Positions 1-8,354 are shown, counted from the first letter of the stretch. The stretch: 64,000 nt of DNA from Pseudomonadota bacterium (GCA_020161775.1 JAIUOW010000002.1:186001-250000), one strand, 5' to 3'. Notes: generated from the letters alone by a model not told the origin. Translations and numbers: made by a program.

Positions 1-1
1 C

Positions 2-982
2 GCAGGCCTGGCCGAGCTGGCCCGCCTGAGCGCGGCCGTGACCACCGAATTTGAAAACGTCCCGGCGCAGTCCCTGCGCGCGCTTGCCGCGACGCGGCCC
101 GTGGCGCCTGGTGGCGATGCCGTGGCCGTGGCCCAGGACCGCGCGGCGGAAAAGGCCCATTTCACCCGCTGCGGCGTGGCCTGCGCGCCCTATGCCGTGA
201 TCGAAACCGCGGCCCAGCTGGCGGCGGTGGGTGATGAGCTGCTGCCCGGCATCGTCAAGACCACGCGCATGGGCTACGACGGCAAGGGACAGATCCGCGT
301 GAAGACGCGCGAAGAGCTGGCCGCTGCCTGGCAGCAGCTGCGGCAGGTGCCCTGCGTGCTTGAAAAAATGCTGCCGCTGGCGGCTGAAATCTCCGTCATC
401 GTGGCGCGCGGGCGCGACGGCCAGATGGTGAACCTGCCACCCCAGCTGAATGTGCACCGCGACGGCATCCTGGCCGTGACCGAAGTGCATGCGCAGGCCA
501 TGCCGGCGCAGCGCCAGGCCCTGGCCGTGGAATCGACCCGCTCCATCGCACAGGGCCTGGGTTATGTCGGCGTGCTGTGCGTGGAGTATTTCGTGCTGGC
601 CGACGGCTCGCTGGTGGTCAACGAAATGGCCCCCCGCCCGCACAACAGCGGGCACTACAGCATGGACGCCTGCGATGTGTCGCAGTTCGAGCTGCAGGTG
701 CGCGCCATGACCGGCTTGCCACTGGTGCAGCCGCGCCAGCACAGCGCGGCCATCATGCTCAACCTGCTGGGCGACCTGTGGTTCCGCCAGGGCGATCAGG
801 CGCAGACGCCGCCCTGGGCCCAGGTGCTGGCCCTGCCAGGCACCCACCTGCACCTGTACGGCAAGGCCGAGGCACGGCGGGGCCGCAAGATGGGCCACCT
901 GAACGTTACCGGCGCCGACGCGCAGGCCGTGCGTGCCACGGCGCTGCAGGCCGCGGCCTTGCTGGGCATCGAGGCCTTCTGA
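2..982 (+). CDS. purK: PurK, N5-carboxyaminoimidazole ribonucleotide synthase (5' end outside window)
   Basis: ATP-dependent carboxylation of AIR to N5-CAIR in de novo purine synthesis, in the cytosol. The reading frame is open from base 2, so about 326 residues are present and roughly 50-60 N-terminal residues lie upstream. The GTG at 38 falls inside the conserved TTEFENV stretch and is not the start. ATP-grasp features are visible: KTTRMGYDGKGQ, then EMAPRPHNSGHYSMDAC near the C-terminal third, both characteristic of PurK. The stop overlaps the next start (TGATG at 980-984), so the two genes are probably co-translated. purE usually precedes purK and would lie outside the window. Confidence 0.95.
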   Translation, partial: AGLAELARLSAAVTTEFENVPAQSLRALAATRPVAPGGDAVAVAQDRAAEKAHFTRCGVACAPYAVIETAAQLAAVGDELLPGIVKTTRMGYDGKGQIRVKTREELAAAWQQLRQVPCVLEKMLPLAAEISVIVARGRDGQMVNLPPQLNVHRDGILAVTEVHAQAMPAQRQALAVESTRSIAQGLGYVGVLCVEYFVLADGSLVVNEMAPRPHNSGHYSMDACDVSQFELQVRAMTGLPLVQPRQHSAAIMLNLLGDLWFRQGDQAQTPPWAQVLALPGTHLHLYGKAEARRGRKMGHLNVTGADAQAVRATALQAAALLGIEAF

Positions 983-1986
983 TGATCCTCAACGGGCAGG
1001 ACACGGACGCCGTGGCCCAGGCTGCGGCAGTGCTGGCCGCGGGCGGGCTGGTGGCCTTCCCGACTGAAACGGTGTATGGCCTGGGGGCAGATGCGTCCAG
1101 CGACGCGGCGGTGGCCGGCATTTTTGCCGCCAAGGGCCGCCCCAGCGACCACCCCCTGATCGTGCACGTGGCGGGCGTGGCCGCCGTGTCCCACTTTGCG
1201 CGCGAGGTGCCTGCGTTTGCCCAGGCGCTGATGGACGCGTTCTGGCCCGGCCCGCTGACGCTGATCGTGCCGCGCCGCGCCGGTGTGGCCGCTGCATCCG
1301 CAGGCGGGCAGGACACCATTGGCCTGCGCTGCCCCTCCCATCCGGTGGCGTTGGCGCTGCTCAGGGCCTGCGCCGCCGCCACGCCCCCGGTGCACGGCCT
1401 GTCGGGCCCCAGTGCCAACCGGTTTGGCCGCGTGAGCCCGACCACCGCCGCCCATGTGCAGGCCGAGTTTGGCGACAGCCTGCTGGTGCTGGACGGTGGG
1501 CCCTGCGATGTGGGCATCGAGTCCACCATCATTGACTGCACCCGTGGGGTGCCCGTGCTGCTGCGTCCTGGCGCGATCACGCGCGACCAGGTGGCTGCGG
1601 CGTGCGGCCAGCCGGTGCGTTCACAGCAGGAGCTGGACGCTGCACTGCCCGCCGCGCCGCGCGCCTCCGGCACGCTGGAGGCGCATTACGCGCCCACGGC
1701 CCGCGTGCGGCTGATGGACGCCGCGGCGCTGCAGACCGCGCTGGACCTGCTCGGCGCCGATGGCACCGGGATCGCCGTCTGGTCACGCGTGCCCCTGCGG
1801 TCGTCTTCCGGGCGCATCGTGCGCCGGCGCATGCCCGATGACGCCGCCGCCGCCGCGCAGCAGCTGTTCGCGGTTTTGCGTGAATTCGACACGGCCGGGG
1901 TTTCACTGATCTGGGTTGAAACGCCCCCGGATACACCTGAATGGGAAGGTGTGCGTGACCGCCTGCAGCGCGCGGCCGCGGCTTGA
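982..1986 (+). CDS. L-threonylcarbamoyladenylate synthase, long Sua5 form
   Basis: Makes threonylcarbamoyl-AMP from threonine, bicarbonate and ATP, the first step of tRNA t6A37 modification. 334 residues: an N-terminal YrdC/TsaC domain (about 10-205; FPTETVYGLGADA near residue 28, KGRPSDHPLIVHV, and the SGPSANRFGRVSPT loop), then a Sua5-type C-terminal domain (about 230-334). TsaC of E. coli lacks the second domain, so this is the long Sua5 architecture. ATG at 982 overlaps the purK stop and gives the natural YrdC N-terminus; an in-frame upstream extension would lie wholly within purK. tsaB of the same pathway lies at 6220. Confidence 0.92.
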   Translation: MILNGQDTDAVAQAAAVLAAGGLVAFPTETVYGLGADASSDAAVAGIFAAKGRPSDHPLIVHVAGVAAVSHFAREVPAFAQALMDAFWPGPLTLIVPRRAGVAAASAGGQDTIGLRCPSHPVALALLRACAAATPPVHGLSGPSANRFGRVSPTTAAHVQAEFGDSLLVLDGGPCDVGIESTIIDCTRGVPVLLRPGAITRDQVAAACGQPVRSQQELDAALPAAPRASGTLEAHYAPTARVRLMDAAALQTALDLLGADGTGIAVWSRVPLRSSSGRIVRRRMPDDAAAAAQQLFAVLREFDTAGVSLIWVETPPDTPEWEGVRDRLQRAAAA

Positions 1987-2031
1987 CCAACCCACTCGTT
2001 AAACTACCCGCCAAGCACTTTGGAGATCTCA

Positions 2032-2985
2032 ATGGCAAGAAACTGGATGCGCCGCGCCCTGCTGGCGGCGGTGTGCGCCTCGTCCGCGCTGATGGTGGCC
2101 TGCGGCTCGGGCACCACGGAATCGGCGCTCTCGCCGGCGCGCTTCGTGGCCTTTGGCGACGGCTTCAGCGACCTGGGCGAGGGCGGCGCCCGCTACACCA
2201 TCAACGACGGCAGCGCCAACATCTGGTCACAGTACATGGCCAACCTGTTCGGGCAGAACCTCACCACGGCCGGCTCCGGTGGCCTGTCATATGCCCGGGG
2301 CAACGCGCGTGTATCGCTCAAGCCCGACGCGGCCGGCAGCAATGCCACGCCGACCGTGACCGAGCAGGTGGACCGTTTCCTGGCGGGCAACACCATTGGC
2401 GCCAACGACGTGCTGATCATCAGCGGCGGTTTCAGCGACATCATCGTGCAGATGGCGGCCGTGCGCTCCGGCGCGCAGACCAGCGCGCAGATGCTGGTCA
2501 ATGTGCGCCAGGCCGGGCGTGACCTGGCCACGCAGGTGCGCCGCCTGGTCACCGCGGGTGCGCGGTATGTGGTGTTGGTGGGGCCTTACAACCTGGCCAA
2601 GACGCCCTGGGCCACCGCGATTGGCCAGGGAGACCTGCTGCTGGAGGCGACCAGCCGCTTCAATGAAGACATGCTGGTGGCCCTGGCCGACCTCGGCTCC
2701 AACGTCCTGTACGTGGACGCCGCGCTGCATTTCAACCTGATGACGGCATCGCCTGGCGCCTACAACCTGACCGATTCCACGTCGGTCATGTGCACCTCGG
2801 CTGATGCAGGCCCTGGCATCGGCATCGGCGCGGGCCAGGTCAATTCGGCCCTGTGCACCACCAACACCATCGTGTCTGGCTTTGACTACACCCGGCACGT
2901 GTTCGCCGACCCGGTGTACCCCACACCCCAGGCCCATCGCCTGTTCGGCGAATACGCCTACAACCGGGTGCGTGCCCGCTGGTAA
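2032..2985 (+). CDS. SGNH/GDSL-fold lipoprotein with altered catalytic residues
   Basis: 317 residues. ATG 2032 is preceded by GGAG at 2022-2025, so it is preferred over the TTG at 2020. The N-terminus is a lipoprotein signal ending in LMVAC, with the lipidated Cys at 24. The SGNH fold is suggested by FVAFGDGFSDLG (block I, residues 38-49), the glycine/asparagine-rich GGLSYARGNAR region and the C-terminal block DPVYPTPQAH. The family motif is GDS(L); here the nucleophile position (44) is Gly. The C-terminal Asp-x-x-His motif reads D293-P-V-Y296, so the catalytic His is Tyr. His302 lies six residues later and probably cannot substitute. It may be a binding or structural protein rather than an esterase. 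It is followed by a strong terminator. Confidence 0.75.
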   Translation: MARNWMRRALLAAVCASSALMVACGSGTTESALSPARFVAFGDGFSDLGEGGARYTINDGSANIWSQYMANLFGQNLTTAGSGGLSYARGNARVSLKPDAAGSNATPTVTEQVDRFLAGNTIGANDVLIISGGFSDIIVQMAAVRSGAQTSAQMLVNVRQAGRDLATQVRRLVTAGARYVVLVGPYNLAKTPWATAIGQGDLLLEATSRFNEDMLVALADLGSNVLYVDAALHFNLMTASPGAYNLTDSTSVMCTSADAGPGIGIGAGQVNSALCTTNTIVSGFDYTRHVFADPVYPTPQAHRLFGEYAYNRVRARW

Positions 2986-3003
2986 GCGCAGATCCGCTTG
3001 CAC

Positions 3004-3035
3004 GCAAAAAAGGCGCCCGCGGGCGCCTTTTTTGC
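3004..3035. terminator. Bidirectional rho-independent terminator
   Basis: A perfect 16+16 palindrome: a GC core of GGCGCCCGCGGGCGCC flanked by six A on the left and six T on the right. It sits between the stops of two convergent genes (2985 on + and 3052 on -) and can end transcripts in both directions. Confidence 0.9.
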
Positions 3036-3051
3036 GGCCGGATGCCCCGGC

Positions 3052-4362
3052 TTACCTGACCGTGTCGAACACGGCGCGGGCCTGCGCATGGCACAGGGGC
3101 GGCACATAGGTGCCGTGGTAGCTGGCGTAGTAGGTGGCGAATGCGGCCGACGCCGGATCGGTCGGCGCGGCCCCGTTCACGCCAAACGCGGCCTGCACCG
3201 CGGCGTCCACATCCACGGTGGTCACGTTGGTCAGGTTGCGGCTGGCAAAGTCGGCCTTGGCCACGTTCATGTGCACGGCGGGCGGCACGGTCGGGTCGCC
3301 CGCGCCGGCACACAGCAGCGTGCGCGCCTTCGGGCTCCAGCCCAGCAGGTCGTTTTTCTTGGCGGCCAGGTACAGCGGGCTGTTGGCGTTGGTCTGCGCA
3401 TCGGTGAGGAATGCGCTCTGGAACACCGCGTCGCGCGCCTGGGTGGGCGTCTCGCCGGCGGCGCCCGGCAGCGCGCCGGTGGTGACCAGTGTGGTGTAGG
3501 TCAGCGTGGGGTTGGGCAGCAGGGTTTCGATGTAGTTCGAATACGGCAGCTTGAACGCCTGCGTGACGTTGGAATAGATGCCGCCATAGACTTTTTGCCA
3601 GGCCGTCACCAGGTAGGGCACGAAGAACTGCACGCCCGCGATGGCCGCGGGAATCTGCAGCGAACCCGACAGGTTGTAGGGGCCCGACAGGTGGGCGCCG
3701 GCCGCGACGGTAATCTCGCCGGGCATATCGCGCTCGATCGCGCGGTGGGCCGCCATGGACGCGTGCCCGCCTTGCGAGTAGCCCGTGAGCATCACCTTGC
3801 CCGACAGGCCAATGCCCTGCAGCGCCGCCACGTTGCGCGCTGCGCGGATCGAGTCAATGACCGACGTGGCCTCGGAGTCCGCATGCAGGTAGGGGTGATA
3901 TGAATAGGTGGACTTGGCAAAACCCAGGTAATCGGTGGCCACCACGGCATAGCCCTGGGCGGCATACATGGCGCTGAGCAGCGCGGTTTCGCTGTCGGCC
4001 GGGTTGGCCAGCGTGCGGGGCTTCTGCACGTCCGTGCCCTTGGCGTAGGCCACCAGCGGGAACGGCCCGGGGCAGGCGGCACCCGTGGGCACCAGCAGCG
4101 CGCCGGATGCATTGGCAGCCTCGCCGTTGACGCCCGCGGTGGCGTAGTTGATGGCCATCACGCGCACGTCGCATTTGGCCTTGCCAGACAGGGCCTGCAA
4201 GCCGCTGGAAGCGGTTGCGGCGTCCAGCTGGGCCGCGCTCAGGGTGGCCACGGTCTGCGGGGTCTCCTTGATCGCGCCCCGGGCGTTGTCGTCGCTACCG
4301 CCGCCGCAGGCTGCCAGCAGGGACGCTGCCGCCACGGCGGTCAGTGCGTGAAGTCGTTTCAT
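3052..4362 (-). CDS. Secreted alpha/beta-hydrolase lipoprotein (secretory-lipase type)
   Basis: 436 residues. A lipoprotein signal with lipobox LLAAC puts Cys19 of the precursor on the membrane. The nucleophile elbow is GYSQGG (in VMLTGYSQGGHAS), an acid candidate is in GAGDPTVPPAVH, and a late His lies in SYHGTYVPPLCHA. Size and layout match the secretory lipase/LIP-like alpha/beta hydrolases; the substrate (esters, lipids or short polyesters) cannot be told. ATG 4362 has a clear AGGAG Shine-Dalgarno just upstream. A GAACG-AG-CGTTC dyad lies 21 bases before the start, which suggests repressor control. It converges on the SGNH-like lipoprotein across a shared terminator. Confidence 0.8.
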   Translation of the reverse strand: MKRLHALTAVAAASLLAACGGGSDDNARGAIKETPQTVATLSAAQLDAATASSGLQALSGKAKCDVRVMAINYATAGVNGEAANASGALLVPTGAACPGPFPLVAYAKGTDVQKPRTLANPADSETALLSAMYAAQGYAVVATDYLGFAKSTYSYHPYLHADSEATSVIDSIRAARNVAALQGIGLSGKVMLTGYSQGGHASMAAHRAIERDMPGEITVAAGAHLSGPYNLSGSLQIPAAIAGVQFFVPYLVTAWQKVYGGIYSNVTQAFKLPYSNYIETLLPNPTLTYTTLVTTGALPGAAGETPTQARDAVFQSAFLTDAQTNANSPLYLAAKKNDLLGWSPKARTLLCAGAGDPTVPPAVHMNVAKADFASRNLTNVTTVDVDAAVQAAFGVNGAAPTDPASAAFATYYASYHGTYVPPLCHAQARAVFDTVR

Positions 4363-4383
4363 GTTGTCTCCTGGTTGAAAAAA

Positions 4384-4395
4384 GAACGAGCGTTC
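4384..4395. promoter_or_regulatory. Putative TetR-type operator
   Basis: The perfect dyad GAACG-AG-CGTTC sits in an A/T-flanked patch within the 131-base gap 4363-4493, upstream of the lipase-like gene on the minus strand. Its size and CG-rich arms resemble operators of TetR-family repressors. No TetR gene is present in the window, so the regulator would act in trans. The rest of the gap shows only a small GTCGC/GCGAC hairpin near 4472. Confidence 0.4.
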
Positions 4396-4493
4396 GTTTT
4401 TGACTTCAACATGCTAAATCGCTCCGCCAGCACGCGGTAACGGGTTAGTACGGAGGGTGTTTGCAGTGCCGTCGCGAAGGCGACGCGAGCGCG

Positions 4494-4748
4494 TCAGCGA
4501 AAGCGCAGCTTCATGACCAGGATGGCCAGGGCCAGCGCGAGCGTGACGGCGTTGGCGGCCACGATGGGCCAGGCGCCCAGCAGCAGGCCGTACACCAGCC
4601 ACAACGCCACGCCGGTGGTGAACACGCTGTACATGCCCAGCGAAATGCCGCTCACGTCGCGCGTGCGAAAGGTCAGCCAGGCCTGCGGCACAAAGCTGCA
4701 GGTGGTGAGGGCGGCGGCCAGGTAGCCGATGAGTTCGCTCGAAGGCAT
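4494..4748 (-). CDS. SemiSWEET family transporter
   Basis: 84 residues forming three predicted membrane helices (about 5-25, 36-58 and 62-82). The PQ motif is in CSFVPQAW at residues 17-24. This length and a single three-helix bundle match bacterial SemiSWEET proteins, which work as homodimers moving sugars or related small solutes across the inner membrane. The substrate cannot be assigned. It lies 34 bases downstream of dacB on the same strand and may be co-transcribed with it. Confidence 0.85.
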   Translation of the reverse strand: MPSSELIGYLAAALTTCSFVPQAWLTFRTRDVSGISLGMYSVFTTGVALWLVYGLLLGAWPIVAANAVTLALALAILVMKLRFR

Positions 4749-4782
4749 GAGGTGGGCAGGGGCTGGAGGTGGCTATGGGTCG

Positions 4783-6186
4783 TTATTGGTCGCGCGCGGC
4801 CCATTCGACCAGCGCATCGATGGCCGGCCGCATGGCATTGGCGTTGGGGTGGTTGGCAATGGCCACCAGCACATGGCGGCGGCCGCTGGCGCCCAGCACA
4901 TAGCCGGCCACGCCGGCCACGTCGCGCAGGCTGCCGGTTTTCAGGTGGGCGCTGGCGCCGCGTGCGCGGCTGCGCCGCATCGTGCCGTCCACCCCGGTGA
5001 TGGGCAGCGACGACATCAGCTCGGGCATGACCGGCGACGCCCACGCACCCTGCAGCATGCGCGCCAGCGCCTGGGCCGTGATGCGCGACTCACGCGAAAG
5101 CCCCGAGCCGTTGTCCATGACCGGCAGGTCGGCCGCGCCAAAGCGCGCCGTCCACCACTGGCGCAGCAGTTCGCGCGAGCCGTCGGCCGTGCCGGTGCCT
5201 TTTTGCTGGAGGCTCAGGGTCAGGAACAACTGTTGCGCCATCACGTTGTTGCTGTACTTGTTGACGTCGCGGATCACCTCGGCCAGCGCGGGCGACTGCA
5301 TCTCGAAACTGGGCGCCAGGCCAGCGGGCATGCGCCCTTCGCGCACCTGGCCAGACAGCTTGCCGCCCAGCGACGCCCACATGCCCGCCACCGCGCGCGT
5401 GCCGTAGTTGCGCGGCGCGGCATAGGCCACCGGCCAGTTGCGCTCGCCACAGGCTGTGGGGTAGCTGCCCGCAAAACGGATGCGCAGCGGGTCGCTGAAA
5501 TCGGCCTTCAGCGCGCCGCGCCAGTCGGCGCAGTCCGTCAGCGCCAGCGGTACGCTGGCTGGCACCTGCACGCCGGCCAGCGGCGGCTCCAGGTGCAGTT
5601 GCGCCGTGCCGGCCGTGCGGTCGGGCACGAAGGTCATGACCACCGACTTGTAGTTGATGAGCAGCGCATCTGGAGATGCGTTGTACGGCCGCAGCGGTTC
5701 GCCGTCAAAGGCGCCCGGGTCCTGCTCGGCCACGTCAAACGCGCTGCGGTCCAGCACGATGTCGCCGGCAATCTGCTGGATGCCCAGGCCCTGCACGCGG
5801 CGCAGCAGCAGCCACAGCCGCTCGGCCACCAGCTTGGGGTCGCCCAGGCCCCGGATGTACAGGTTGCCGTACAGGGTGCCGTCGCGCACCGCGCCTTCGA
5901 CATACACCGGCGTGGCCCAGGTGTAGGCCGGCCCCAGCAGTTCCAGCCCCGCAAACGTGGTGACCAGCTTCATCACCGACGCGGGGTTGACCGGCACGCC
6001 GGTGCGGTGGGCCAGGCGTGGCGCCATCTTGCCGTCCACGTCAACCACCAACAGCGTCACGGCGTCCCGGGGGATTTTGGCGCGGGCCAGGGCCGCGTCC
6101 ACTTCGGGGGGCAGCGCCTGGGCCAAAGCCTGGCCAGCCAGCAGGGTCAGGCCAGCCAGGACAGCCAGCGCGCGGGGAAACGTCAT
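4783..6186 (-). CDS. dacB: D-alanyl-D-alanine carboxypeptidase/endopeptidase, PBP4 class
   Basis: Periplasmic class C penicillin-binding protein that trims D-Ala from peptidoglycan peptides and cleaves cross-links. 467 residues with a signal peptide ending near GQALAQA. The three active-site motifs are visible: SVMK (Ser70, Lys73), the SNN triad in YSNNVMAQQ, and KTG (Lys416, in HLKTGSLRDVAG). ATG 6186 is chosen because the signal peptide begins there; the frame stays open upstream only because it runs through tsaB in antisense. A GATAAT hexamer ends six bases before the ATG, with no Shine-Dalgarno between. It diverges from tsaB. Confidence 0.93.
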   Translation of the reverse strand: MTFPRALAVLAGLTLLAGQALAQALPPEVDAALARAKIPRDAVTLLVVDVDGKMAPRLAHRTGVPVNPASVMKLVTTFAGLELLGPAYTWATPVYVEGAVRDGTLYGNLYIRGLGDPKLVAERLWLLLRRVQGLGIQQIAGDIVLDRSAFDVAEQDPGAFDGEPLRPYNASPDALLINYKSVVMTFVPDRTAGTAQLHLEPPLAGVQVPASVPLALTDCADWRGALKADFSDPLRIRFAGSYPTACGERNWPVAYAAPRNYGTRAVAGMWASLGGKLSGQVREGRMPAGLAPSFEMQSPALAEVIRDVNKYSNNVMAQQLFLTLSLQQKGTGTADGSRELLRQWWTARFGAADLPVMDNGSGLSRESRITAQALARMLQGAWASPVMPELMSSLPITGVDGTMRRSRARGASAHLKTGSLRDVAGVAGYVLGASGRRHVLVAIANHPNANAMRPAIDALVEWAARDQ

Positions 6187-6223
6187 CCGCCGATTATCAA
6201 GCGGCTCGATAATCGGCGGATGA
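6183..6223. promoter_or_regulatory. Palindromic divergent promoter/start region of dacB and tsaB
   Basis: A perfect 16-base inverted repeat (6183-6198 and 6208-6223) with a 9-base centre. Each arm contains a start codon and, six bases before it, the hexamer GATAAT, so both genes get an identical -10 element. Transcripts would start at or next to the ATG, with no room for a Shine-Dalgarno. No good -35 hexamer is seen on either side. The same palindrome could bind a dimeric regulator or form a cruciform. Confidence 0.6.
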
Positions 6224-6930
6224 AGGTTCTTGCGTTCGACACCAGCACCGAGGCACTGTCCATTGCCGTGGGCCACTGGCATGCAGGCCAGGCGCAGGTG
6301 TGGCAGCACACCGGGCCCGGTGGCGCGCAGGCGTCCGCCACCCTGATTCCGCAGGCCATGGCGCTGCTGGGCCAGGCCGGCATGACGCTGCAGGCGCTTG
6401 ACGCCGTGGCTTTCGGCGCCGGCCCGGGCTCGTTCACCGGCCTGCGCACGGCCTGCGCCGTGGCCCAGGGGCTGGCGTTTGGCGCGGGCGTGCCGGTGCT
6501 GCCGGTGGACACCTTGCTGGCCGTGGCCGAGGAAGCCCGCCACACCCATGGCGCAACGCGGGTGCAGGCCGTGCTGGACGCGCGCATGGACGAGGTCTAC
6601 ACCGCCGCCTGGGCGCATGACGGCACGCAGTGGCACGCCCATGGCGGCGCCGCGCTGGCGGCCCCGCAGGACGTCCCCTTGCAGCCGGGTTGGGTGCTGG
6701 CGGGCAACGCTTTTGCTGCCTATGGCGGGCGGTTGCCCGCCGGGGCGGCGCGCGTGGACGCACTGCCCACCGCCACGGCCATGCTGCGCCTGGCGCCGGC
6801 CTTGCTGGCGGCCGGGCAGGCCCTGCCGGCCAGCCAGGCGCTGCCCCGCTACATTCGCGATAAAGTCGCCAAAACCACGGACGAGCGCGCGGCCGAACGC
6901 GCGGCGCGTGCCGTGACACCTGAACCATGA
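6220..6930 (+). CDS. tsaB: TsaB, tRNA threonylcarbamoyladenosine biosynthesis protein
   Basis: Partner of TsaD and TsaE in transferring the threonylcarbamoyl group to A37 of ANN-decoding tRNAs. 236 residues of the ASKHA fold: N-terminal AFDTSTEALSIAVG, then AFGAGPGSFTGLR near residues 65-77, the family signature. ATG 6220 begins this domain directly; the long upstream open frame is antisense to dacB. The stop overlaps the rimI start (ATGA at 6927-6930), a known gene order. The start codon lies inside the palindrome shared with dacB. Confidence 0.95.
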   Translation: MKVLAFDTSTEALSIAVGHWHAGQAQVWQHTGPGGAQASATLIPQAMALLGQAGMTLQALDAVAFGAGPGSFTGLRTACAVAQGLAFGAGVPVLPVDTLLAVAEEARHTHGATRVQAVLDARMDEVYTAAWAHDGTQWHAHGGAALAAPQDVPLQPGWVLAGNAFAAYGGRLPAGAARVDALPTATAMLRLAPALLAAGQALPASQALPRYIRDKVAKTTDERAAERAARAVTPEP

Positions 6931-7394
6931 GCGCCGTATTCAAGACCGTTGAAGCCCAGTTCGAGCCGATGACCGAAGCGCGGCTGGACGAGGTGCTGGC
7001 CATCGAGCAGCGCGCCTATGCGCAGCCGTGGTCGCGTGGCAATTTCACCGACTCGCTGCGTTCGGGCTACCAGGCGCAGCTGCTGGTGGCCGACGGCACC
7101 ATCCTGGGCTACTTCGTGGCCATGAAGGGCGTGGACGAGGTGCATCTGCTGAACATCACCGTGGCACCTGCGTACCAGGCCCAGGGCTGGGGCCGCGTGT
7201 TGCTGGACGCGCTGGCCATCTGGTCGCGCGGGCAGGGGGCGCAATGGCTGTGGCTGGAGGTGCGCGTGAGCAACGCCCGCGCGCTGCAGATCTACGAACG
7301 CCATGGCTACCGGCGCGTGGGCGAGCGCCGGGGCTACTACCCCGCGGCCAACGGCCAGCGCGAAGACGCCGTCGTGATGAGCTTCAAGCTATGA
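6927..7394 (+). CDS. rimI: Ribosomal protein S18-alanine N-acetyltransferase
   Basis: GNAT-family acetyltransferase, 155 residues. The acetyl-CoA binding region reads LLNITVAPAYQAQGWGRVLLDAL (the Q-x-x-G-x-G/A type loop AQGWGR), followed by LEVRVSNARALQIYERHGY, which is typical of RimI. It starts within the tsaB stop and its own stop overlaps the next ATG (7391-7394), so tsaB-rimI-udg look like one translationally coupled unit. Confidence 0.93.
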   Translation: MSAVFKTVEAQFEPMTEARLDEVLAIEQRAYAQPWSRGNFTDSLRSGYQAQLLVADGTILGYFVAMKGVDEVHLLNITVAPAYQAQGWGRVLLDALAIWSRGQGAQWLWLEVRVSNARALQIYERHGYRRVGERRGYYPAANGQREDAVVMSFKL

Positions 7395-8194
7395 GCCTGG
7401 ATCTGGACGAACGCCAGCGGGCCATGCTGGCGGAAATGGGTGTGCAGCTGTTCCAGCCGTCGCCCACGCCTGCCGGGGCGGATTCCACGCCGGCTGCGGC
7501 GGCGGCGCCTGCCGTGGCCCTGGCCCGGGCGCCCAACGGGGTGCCGCCTGGCCGGCCCGCTGCGGCCCTGCCCCCCCCGGCAGTAGCGCCGGCGGCGCCG
7601 GCCGCCACAGCCCTGCGCGTGCGCCCGGCGGGCGTGGCGGACATGGACTGGCCGGCGTTGCGCGAAGCCGTGGCCGGCTGCCAGGCGTGCAAGCTGTGCA
7701 ACCACCGGCGCAATACCGTTTTCGGCGTGGGCGACGAACAGGCCGACTGGCTGATCGTGGGCGAGGCGCCGGGTGAAAACGAAGACCTGCAGGGCGAGCC
7801 CTTTGTGGGCCAGGCCGGCAAGCTGCTGGACAACATGCTGCGGGCGCTGCAACTGGACAGACGTAACAATGTGTTCATTGCCAACGTGCTCAAATGCCGC
7901 CCGCCCGGCAACCGCAATCCCGAGCCCGAGGAAGTGGCGCAGTGCGAGCCGTTTTTGCGCCGTCAGGTGGAGCTGCTGCAACCCAAAATCATTCTGGCGA
8001 TGGGCCGTTTTGCGGTGCAGTCATTGCTGCAGACGGCCGAGCCCATTGGCAAGCTGCGCGGGCGGGCCCACAGCTACCACGGCGTGCCCGTGGTGGTGAC
8101 CTACCACCCCGCCTACCTGTTGCGCAACCTGCCCGACAAGGCCAAGGCCTGGGCTGACCTTTGCCTGGCCGCCGCGTTGATACGCCAGGGCTGA
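7391..8194 (+). CDS. Type 4 uracil-DNA glycosylase (4Fe-4S)
   Basis: Removes uracil from DNA in base-excision repair. 267 residues. Four cysteines match the family Fe-S spacing exactly: Cys97-x2-Cys100-x68-Cys169-x15-Cys185 (an extra Cys103 is present). Active-site motifs are GEAPGENED (about 126) and YHPAYLLR near the C-terminus. Residues about 25-80 form an alanine/proline-rich low-complexity linker ahead of the catalytic domain; short thermophile homologues lack such a leader. The leader's role is unknown. It is translationally coupled to rimI. Confidence 0.93.
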   Translation: MSLDLDERQRAMLAEMGVQLFQPSPTPAGADSTPAAAAAPAVALARAPNGVPPGRPAAALPPPAVAPAAPAATALRVRPAGVADMDWPALREAVAGCQACKLCNHRRNTVFGVGDEQADWLIVGEAPGENEDLQGEPFVGQAGKLLDNMLRALQLDRRNNVFIANVLKCRPPGNRNPEPEEVAQCEPFLRRQVELLQPKIILAMGRFAVQSLLQTAEPIGKLRGRAHSYHGVPVVVTYHPAYLLRNLPDKAKAWADLCLAAALIRQG

Positions 8195-8354
8195 AAGAGG
8201 GCGGCCGCGCCCGGCTGCGGTCGTGAAATTGTTTTGTGATTTATGACGCACAACAGGCGTTGCCGTGCGCTGGCCTCCCCCAATTGACGGGGGTGCGCTG
8301 TTGCCGCTGTGCATGCCCTGTGCTACTGTCGAAAGCAACCCTTCTCAAGACCAA

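Noticed and set aside
4783-6642. A longer dacB reading frame starting inside tsaB
   Set aside because: The signal peptide starts at 6186 and the added 152 residues are antisense tsaB.
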